From Salinibacterium sp. M195 (GTDB lineage Bacteria > Actinomycetota > Actinomycetes > Actinomycetales > Microbacteriaceae), in assembly GCF_019443965.1 (NCBI RefSeq), contig NZ_CP040814.1, positions 2,046,001-2,110,000 on the forward strand: 64,000 nucleotides of DNA, given 5' to 3'. Made by a program: the position numbers and the translations under genes. Each line of letters begins with the position of its first letter. Position 1 is the stretch's first letter. Under the pieces are notes generated by a model that made no database searches, was not told the origin of the DNA, and saw nothing but the letters and a program-made list of their open reading frames with translations. Below, one piece after another: positions 58,385 through 64,000 of this stretch.

Positions 58385-59893
58385 GTGGATTACATACTCT
58401 CGATTGATCAGGGAACCACAAGCACCCGCGCGATCATCTTCGATCACGATGGCAAGCCGGTCACGTCAGGCCAACTCGAACACGACCAAATCTTCCCCAA
58501 GGCCGGTTGGGTCGAGCACGACCCCGCCGAGATTTGGAGCAACACACGTGAAGTCATCGGACAGGCGCTCTCCAAAGCGAACGTGACCCGCCACAGCATC
58601 GCCGCCGTGGGCATCACGAACCAGCGTGAAACTGCCATCATCTGGGATCGAGCAACCGGCGAGCCTGTCTACAACGCCATCGTGTGGCAAGACACCCGAA
58701 CTCAGGCCATCATCGACCGCATCGCTGACGGCAATACAGAAAAATTCAAGAAGATCACCGGGCTCCCCCTCGCCACGTACTTTTCGGCATCTAAAATTGT
58801 GTGGATGCTCGACAACGTCGACGGAGTTCGCGAGCGTGCCGAGGCTGGCGAACTTGCCTTCGGAACCCCCGACACGTGGGTGCTGTGGAATCTCACGGGC
58901 GGCCCAGACGGCGGAGTGCACGCCACCGATGTCACCAACGCGAGCCGCACGCTGCTCATGGACCTCGAAACGCGCACGTGGAGCGAGGAGATTCTCTCTG
59001 AACTTAACATTCCTGCGTCACTCTTGCCCGACATCCGCAGCTCGTCCGAGGTCTACGGCACCGTTTCGACATCGAGCCTCCTGCGCGAGGTACCGGTCGC
59101 GGGAATTCTCGGTGACCAGCAAGCGGCAACTTTCGGTCAGGCTGCATTCGAGGCCGGTGAATCGAAGAATACCTACGGCACAGGAAACTTCTTGCTGACG
59201 AACACGGGCACCGAGATCGTGCACTCCGAAAACGGTCTCATCACGACCCTCGCCTATCAACTTGGTGATGATGCGCCCCGCTACGCCATCGAAGGTTCCA
59301 TTGCCGTGACCGGTTCGCTCATTCAATGGTTGCGCGACAACCTCGGCATAATTTCTCGCTCCGAGGAAGTCGAAACACTTGCCGCCTCGGTCGACGACAA
59401 TGGTGGCGTCTACTTTGTGCCCGCATTTTCGGGTCTTTTCGCGCCCCACTGGCGTCCGGATGCTCGGGGAGCCATTCTCGGGCTCACTCGTTTCGCGAAT
59501 AAGGGTCACATTGCTCGCGCGGCGCTCGAAGCAACGGCGTTCCAGACCAGTGACGTAATCGAAGCCGCCAATGCTGATGCCGATGTCGCGATGACGGAAC
59601 TGCGAGTGGACGGCGGCATGGTCGCCAATTCCGCGCTCATGCAATTTCAGGCGGACATCCTCAACATGCCCGTCGTGCGACCCGAAGTTGCTGAGACGAC
59701 AGCTCTCGGTGCTGCCTACGCTGCCGGTCTCGCCGTGGACTACTGGAGTGGCCTCGACGAATTGCGCGATCGCTGGAGTGAGGGCCAGCGGTGGGAACCG
59801 CAGATGGACGACGCCGAGCGTGAGCGGCTTATCCGCAACTGGAAAAAGGCCATCACGAAGACTCTTGATTGGGTCGATGAAGACACCGACTAG
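58385..59893 (+). CDS. glpK: Glycerol kinase
   Basis: Phosphorylates glycerol to glycerol 3-phosphate with ATP; FGGY family, 502 residues. [13 protein letters not shown] (7-19) is the phosphate loop, [10 protein letters not shown] and [10 protein letters not shown] the glycerol-binding area, [11 protein letters not shown] the ATP-binding motif and [17 protein letters not shown] with RVDGGM toward the end. GTG at 58385 has AAGGAGA 5 nt upstream. No glycerol facilitator or GlpD is adjacent. It converges on trpD. Confidence 0.97.
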   Translation: MDYILSIDQGTTSTRAIIFDHDGKPVTSGQLEHDQIFPKAGWVEHDPAEIWSNTREVIGQALSKANVTRHSIAAVGITNQRETAIIWDRATGEPVYNAIVWQDTRTQAIIDRIADGNTEKFKKITGLPLATYFSASKIVWMLDNVDGVRERAEAGELAFGTPDTWVLWNLTGGPDGGVHATDVTNASRTLLMDLETRTWSEEILSELNIPASLLPDIRSSSEVYGTVSTSSLLREVPVAGILGDQQAATFGQAAFEAGESKNTYGTGNFLLTNTGTEIVHSENGLITTLAYQLGDDAPRYAIEGSIAVTGSLIQWLRDNLGIISRSEEVETLAASVDDNGGVYFVPAFSGLFAPHWRPDARGAILGLTRFANKGHIARAALEATAFQTSDVIEAANADADVAMTELRVDGGMVANSALMQFQADILNMPVVRPEVAETTALGAAYAAGLAVDYWSGLDELRDRWSEGQRWEPQMDDAERERLIRNWKKAITKTLDWVDEDTD

Positions 59894-59899
59894 GCGCTT

Positions 59900-60955
59900 C
59901 TAGCGGTTGGTGGCAGCAACCCACTCGTCAAGTTTCGCGCTCGCGCGCCCTGAATCAACGAGATCTTCAGCACGATCAAGCTGTTCGCGGAGCCGTTGCA
60001 CGAGAGGGCGGCGGCTTTGGTCAGCGTCTTTGGCGAGTTCAAATGAGGCGAGACCCGCGGCGGCGTTCAGAAGCACGACATCACGTGCTGGCGACTTCTC
60101 GCCAGCGAGAATCGAGCGAATAACCTGAGCGTTGTACTGGGGATCCTTGCCCAGTAGCGCTTCGATTGGTGCGCGCGGGATGCCAAGCTCAAGCGGATCA
60201 AGGTCGTGTTCGGTCACGAAACCTCGCGATACTTCCCATACGTGGCTGTGGCCTGTGGTCGTCAGTTTGTCGATGCCGTCATCACCGCGGTAGACGAGTG
60301 CGGTCGCGCCACGAGTCTGAAACACGCCGACAAGAAGACTGACCCGCTCCCGGCTACCAACGCCGACCGCTGATGCTTGCGGCCGGGCGGGGTTGCAGAG
60401 AGGACCCAAAATGTTGAAGAGCGTGGGGATGGCCAGCTCGCGCCGGGTCGGTCCGGCGTGGGCAAAGCCAGGATGAAACAGCGCCGCGTACACAAAGGTG
60501 ATGCCCACTTCTTTCAAGACTTCAGCAACGCGTTCAGGCGTGAGATCAAGATTCACTCCGAGAGCGCTCAGAACATCGGATGCCCCGCTCTTGCTGCTCG
60601 CGGCCCGGTTTCCGTGCTTGATGACCGGCACATCCCCGGCCGCCGCAATAATCGACGCCACCGAAGAGATATTGAGGACAGCACCGTAAGGATCACCACC
60701 GGTTCCCACGATGTCGAGGGCCATAGGATCAACCGGCAACGGAATCGCAGCCGCCAGCGCAGCATCGCGAAATCCCACGATTTCATCGACAGTTTCGCCC
60801 TTAATGCGAAGAGCGATCAGCATTGCCGCTAGCTGAGCAGATGTCGCCTCGCCACTCATTACCGACTTCATTGCCCACTCGGCCTGACTGATCGATAAAT
60901 CGTTCCCAGAGACGAGTGAAGTGAGGATTTCGGGCCAAGTTGCAGTGAACGACAT
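59900..60955 (-). CDS. trpD: Anthranilate phosphoribosyltransferase
   Basis: Second step of tryptophan synthesis, transferring phosphoribose to anthranilate. The PRPP motif GTGGDPYGAVLNISS (near 85-99), KHGNRAASSKSGASDVLSALGV and the VYAALFHPGFAHAGPTRRELAIPTLFNILGPLCNP region are diagnostic. The length of 351 residues is typical. It is separated from other trp genes and divergent from ctaE, as is common in actinobacteria. Confidence 0.96.
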   Translation of the reverse strand: MSFTATWPEILTSLVSGNDLSISQAEWAMKSVMSGEATSAQLAAMLIALRIKGETVDEIVGFRDAALAAAIPLPVDPMALDIVGTGGDPYGAVLNISSVASIIAAAGDVPVIKHGNRAASSKSGASDVLSALGVNLDLTPERVAEVLKEVGITFVYAALFHPGFAHAGPTRRELAIPTLFNILGPLCNPARPQASAVGVGSRERVSLLVGVFQTRGATALVYRGDDGIDKLTTTGHSHVWEVSRGFVTEHDLDPLELGIPRAPIEALLGKDPQYNAQVIRSILAGEKSPARDVVLLNAAAGLASFELAKDADQSRRPLVQRLREQLDRAEDLVDSGRASAKLDEWVAATNR

Positions 60956-61020
60956 AAATGAAATCCTACCGATGGTGCGCGACTGGCCGGAGATTGAAAA
61001 ACGAAGCCTGAGATATCCGC

Positions 61021-61026
61021 CATAAT
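61021..61026 (+). promoter_or_regulatory. Probable -10 box of leaderless promoter (ctaE)
   Basis: CATAAT ends 6 nt before the GTG at 61033; TTGAAA at 60995-61000 is a possible but distant -35 box. Confidence 0.4.
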
Positions 61027-61032
61027 AGACAA

Positions 61033-61668
61033 GTGACCACAGCTGCCCTCAATCGCTCGCTCGGAGCCCAGTCTGTCCAACGACCGAACATTGTTGCGGT
61101 CGGTACCATCGTCTGGCTCGGAAGCGAGGTGATGTTCTTCGCCGGCCTCTTCGCTATCTACTTCACTCTGAAGTCGACCTCACCGGGTTTGTGGGCCGAG
61201 CAGACCGAAAAGCTTAACGTTCCGTTTGCGACCACGATCACGATCATCCTCGTGCTGTCGTCGGTCACGTGCCAGTTCGGAGTGTTCGCCGCAGAGCGTA
61301 TGCAAGTGCACCGCACTGGCAAGCTCTTCGACATGCGCAAGTGGGGCATGACCGAATGGTTCTTCCTCACCTACTCGATGGGCGCTGTCTTCGTAACCGG
61401 GCAGGTGTTCGAATACGCGACACTCGTGTCTGAGCACGTCAGCATGTCGAGCGATTCCTACGGTTCAGCGTTCTACATCACCACTGGATTCCACGGACTT
61501 CACGTCGCCGGCGGCCTCATCGCCTTCCTGCTCGTGCTTGGACGCGGATTCGCTGTCAAGAAGTTCGGCCACAAAGAGGCAACGACCGCAATCGTTGTTT
61601 CGTACTACTGGCACTTCGTCGACGTAGTGTGGATCGGTCTCTTCCTCATCATCTACGTGCTCAAATGA
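61033..61668 (+). CDS. ctaE: Cytochrome c oxidase subunit III
   Basis: Membrane subunit III of the aa3-type terminal oxidase, 211 residues with five to six helices. [27 protein letters not shown] (about 17-43) is the typical start, and [19 protein letters not shown] and [24 protein letters not shown] are conserved. It is the first gene of ctaE-qcrC-qcrA-qcrB, encoding parts of the bcc-aa3 supercomplex of actinobacteria. Confidence 0.96.
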   Translation: MTTAALNRSLGAQSVQRPNIVAVGTIVWLGSEVMFFAGLFAIYFTLKSTSPGLWAEQTEKLNVPFATTITIILVLSSVTCQFGVFAAERMQVHRTGKLFDMRKWGMTEWFFLTYSMGAVFVTGQVFEYATLVSEHVSMSSDSYGSAFYITTGFHGLHVAGGLIAFLLVLGRGFAVKKFGHKEATTAIVVSYYWHFVDVVWIGLFLIIYVLK

Positions 61669-62495
61669 GAAACGGAAATAAAGCAATGGCCTCATCGGCA
61701 GTCCGCGCGTCTCGCAAGTCACGACTTGGCGGTCGACGCCACCCTCTTGCGACCGTAGCCCTGTTACTCGTCGGTCTCGTCGGAACGGGTGGCGCATACG
61801 CGCTCTTCACCGCTAGCGCTACCGCCGAAACGAGCGCCTCAGCTGAAGCACTCGTTGAAGAAGGTGGAAAGCTCTTCGCGGCAAACTGTGCCACCTGCCA
61901 CGGGCTGAACCTTGAAGGAAGCACGCAGGGCCCAACACTCGTTGGTGTCGGCGCGGCCTCGACTGACTTCCAAGTCGGCACGGGTCGGATGCCTCTAGCG
62001 ATTACAGGCCCTCAGGCAGAACAGAAGCCAGTGCAGTTCACCGATGAGCAGATCCACGCGCTTTCGGTGTTCGTAGCCGCGCAGGGACCTGGTCCCGCAA
62101 TCCCCGCTGACATGTACCTCACGGGCAACGACGACGTTTCTAACGGAGCGGAGCTATTCCGCATCAACTGCGCTATGTGTCACAACGTTGCCGGTGCTGG
62201 TGGAGCGCTCACCGAAGGAAAGTACGCCCCGTCGCTTGACGGTGTTAGCGCCAAGCACGCCTACGAGGCGATGCTGACTGGCCCCCAAAACATGCCGGTA
62301 TTCAACGACACCAACCTCACGCCCGAGGAAAAGGCCGACGTCATCACGTACCTCAAGTACCTCGATGAGACGCCATCCGTTGGCGGGTTCACACTCGGTT
62401 CGCTCGGCCCGGTATCTGAGGGTCTGTTCATCTGGATCTTCGGCCTCGGCGCGATCGTGGCAATCACGATCTGGCTCACGGCTAAATCAAACTAG
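61665..62495 (+). CDS. qcrC: Diheme cytochrome c subunit QcrC
   Basis: Cytochrome c subunit of the actinobacterial bc1 (bcc) complex. An N-terminal membrane helix (about 28-50 from this start) precedes two heme-c domains: CATCHG and CAMCHN, each a C-x-x-C-H site, with later Met ligands (TGRMPL; PQNMPVF). A C-terminal helix ([21 protein letters not shown]) anchors it. Start is ATG at 61665 overlapping ctaE (ATGA), or ATG at 61686. The two hemes pass electrons to the aa3 oxidase without a free cytochrome c. Confidence 0.95.
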   Translation: MRNGNKAMASSAVRASRKSRLGGRRHPLATVALLLVGLVGTGGAYALFTASATAETSASAEALVEEGGKLFAANCATCHGLNLEGSTQGPTLVGVGAASTDFQVGTGRMPLAITGPQAEQKPVQFTDEQIHALSVFVAAQGPGPAIPADMYLTGNDDVSNGAELFRINCAMCHNVAGAGGALTEGKYAPSLDGVSAKHAYEAMLTGPQNMPVFNDTNLTPEEKADVITYLKYLDETPSVGGFTLGSLGPVSEGLFIWIFGLGAIVAITIWLTAKSN

Positions 62496-62534
62496 TTAGC
62501 GACCGCTTCACAGCGGACGGTTGAAGGGATAAGA

Positions 62535-63611
62535 ATGGCAGACGACCACGGCGATACCGCCGGCAGCATGGCTGCGGGTAAGGACGTCGCGCAGCACAGC
62601 GCTCCTGCACACGATGCAGGCACCGCTGTCGTCGCAACCGACGAAGTACCCAACCCGGGGTTTCCTCCGTACCGCCCACGCGTAACGGATCTCGACCCCA
62701 AGGTTGACAAGCAACAGGAACGTCACGTTTCTGCATTCTTCTTTGTTTCGATTATTGGAAGCGTGCTCGCGATTGTCGCGTACTTCGTTTTCCCCATCGA
62801 GCCTGGCAACATGCAATCGGTGCGCAACAACACGATGTTCTTGGGTTTCGGTATCACTCTCGGCCTGCTCGGCATCGGAATCGGTGCCGTCCATTGGGCG
62901 AAGGCTCTGATGGAGGGCCACGACCTCGTAGAGCAGCGTCACAGTACTCGCGGTACAGAAGAAACACGCGCCAGAGCGATCGAGATATTCACTCTCGGCA
63001 ACAAGGAATCCGGATTCGGGCGTCGCACACTGCTGCGCAACACTCTGATCGGTGCTCTCGTTGTTACGCCGTTGCCTGCCATCGTTCTCTTCCGCGACCT
63101 TGCGCCAGCTGACGATCCCGTCGCGCTTCTCAAGCACACGTTCTGGGAAGAGGGCATGCGGCTCACGCGTGACCCCAGCGGAACCCCGATCAAGGCGTCA
63201 GACCTCACCCTGGGATCTGCTTTCCAGGTGATCCCGGAGGGCATCAATGACTCCGAGCACCGCATTGAAGAGAAGGCAAAAGCTGCTGTACTCCTCGTGC
63301 GCCTTAAGCCGGAAGAGCTGGAAATATCCGAAGGTCGTGAAGACTGGAACTACGACGGCATCGTCGCGTATTCGAAGATCTGCACGCACGTCGGATGCCC
63401 CGTTGCACTCTACGAACAACAGACTCACCACTTGCTGTGCCCGTGCCACCAGTCACAGTTCGACATCAAGCGCGAAGCCGCCGTTATTTTCGGCCCGGCG
63501 AAGCGTCCACTTCCACAATTGCCGATCACGGTTGATTCAGAGGGTTACCTCATCGCACAGAGCGATTTCCGTGAGCCGATCGGACCGAGCTTCTGGGAGC
63601 GCAAGCTATGA
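62535..63611 (+). CDS. qcrA: Rieske iron-sulfur subunit QcrA
   Basis: Rieske protein of the bcc complex, 358 residues. Three membrane helices (around 65-90, 98-120 and 170-192) are followed by a soluble domain with the [2Fe-2S] ligands in CTHVGCPVAL and CPCHQSQFD (Cys-His pairs). The extra N-terminal helices are typical of actinobacterial QcrA. GAAGGGATAAG lies before the ATG. It overlaps qcrB by 4 nt. Confidence 0.96.
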   Translation: MADDHGDTAGSMAAGKDVAQHSAPAHDAGTAVVATDEVPNPGFPPYRPRVTDLDPKVDKQQERHVSAFFFVSIIGSVLAIVAYFVFPIEPGNMQSVRNNTMFLGFGITLGLLGIGIGAVHWAKALMEGHDLVEQRHSTRGTEETRARAIEIFTLGNKESGFGRRTLLRNTLIGALVVTPLPAIVLFRDLAPADDPVALLKHTFWEEGMRLTRDPSGTPIKASDLTLGSAFQVIPEGINDSEHRIEEKAKAAVLLVRLKPEELEISEGREDWNYDGIVAYSKICTHVGCPVALYEQQTHHLLCPCHQSQFDIKREAAVIFGPAKRPLPQLPITVDSEGYLIAQSDFREPIGPSFWERKL

Positions 63612-64000
63612 CAACCACACCAACCCAGGACGCACAGCCGAAGACACGCGGACAGCGTTTCACCGGAGCTGCAGCGAACTACATTGACGAGCGCACCAGC
63701 ATTTCGGGCCTCGTCAAAGAGGTAGGTCGCAAGATCTTCCCCGACCACTGGTCGTTCATGCTCGGCGAGGTCGCGCTCTACAGCTTCATCGTCATCCTGC
63801 TTTCGGGAACGTTCTTGACGTTCTTCTTCGAAGCATCGATGGTCGAAGTTCACTACGACGGTTCCTACGCCCCGCTTAAGGGCATCGCAATGTCGACGGC
63901 AATGGCGTCGACGCTCGACATCTCGTTTGACATCCGCGGCGGCCTGCTTATGCGCCAGGTGCACCACTGGGCTGCGCTGCTCTTCGTTGCAGCCATTGGT
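63608..64000 (+). CDS. qcrB: Cytochrome b subunit QcrB (partial)
   Basis: Only the first 131 residues lie in the window. MTTTPTQDAQPKTRGQRF starts a soluble stretch, then FPDHWSFMLGEVALYSFIVILLSGTFLTFFF is helix A, and RGGLLMRQVHHWAALLFVAAIG begins helix B with the heme-ligand His pair region. It is cytochrome b of the bcc complex and the Q-site subunit. Cut by the window end. Confidence 0.95.
   Translation, partial: MTTTPTQDAQPKTRGQRFTGAAANYIDERTSISGLVKEVGRKIFPDHWSFMLGEVALYSFIVILLSGTFLTFFFEASMVEVHYDGSYAPLKGIAMSTAMASTLDISFDIRGGLLMRQVHHWAALLFVAAIG

Noticed and set aside
1..64000. Prophage, integrative element, transposon, CRISPR
   Set aside because: No integrase, transposase, terminase, Cas gene, terminal repeat or repeat-spacer array was seen.

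Overview
The window looks like a chromosomal segment from a GC-rich actinobacterium, most probably a member of the Microbacteriaceae. Pointers are RbpA, the trpD-ctaE-qcrCAB respiratory block, the trmI-FKBP-pafBC-tatAC-helY block, split Lnt/Ppm1 genes, two DUF7882 proteins and a zinc-knuckle DarT-like protein. Many genes use GTG starts, and many appear to be leaderless, with a TANNNT box 6-7 nt before the start codon. There is no phage, transposase, integrase, CRISPR array or rRNA. One tRNA gene is present.

Layout. 1-15 kb holds a DarT-like protein, an Eis-like acetyltransferase, an M18 peptidase, RNase HI, an ABC exporter whose permease is frameshifted in a T5 run, glutathione peroxidase, a J-domain/NERD-like fusion, an amino acid permease, a SulP anion transporter, and a PadR regulator in front of an AarF/ABC1 kinase. 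15-30 kb is conserved housekeeping: tRNA-Leu(GAG) with a strong terminator, M20 peptidase, UppP, PAC2 protein, HAD phosphatase, TrmI, an FKBP lipoprotein, PafB and PafC, TatA and TatC, HelY, Lnt, Ppm1 and RbpA. The Pup-proteasome genes that sit inside this block in mycobacteria are absent from the interval. 30-41 kb carries a phosphodiesterase, SPFH/NfeD membrane proteins, an SDR without the usual tyrosine, an ArsR-SRPBCC regulator with a 28-bp operator-like palindrome, a Nudix hydrolase, a KmtR-like Ni/Co regulator overlapping an MFS exporter gene, and the 5-oxoprolinase genes pxpABC.

41-58 kb is the accessory-looking part. It holds a small stress cassette (CsbD plus tiny proteins), two secreted YHYH-domain lipoproteins, a DUF3105 protein, two DUF305 proteins, a GntR regulator with its own probable operator, two uncharacterised membrane-protein/regulator pairs, an ABC-2 transporter with an internally duplicated permease and an adjacent two-component system, a CPBP protease, a short UvrA-like ATPase, and a truncated VOC-family remnant. 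The recurrent YHYH/DUF305/DUF3105 association, all predicted to be outside the membrane and rich in His and Cys, is the best candidate for an undescribed system; a role in metal (perhaps copper) handling is inferred, not shown.

58-64 kb returns to core metabolism: YchJ, glycerol kinase, TrpD and the cytochrome bcc-aa3 genes ctaE, qcrC, qcrA and qcrB, the last cut by the window edge.
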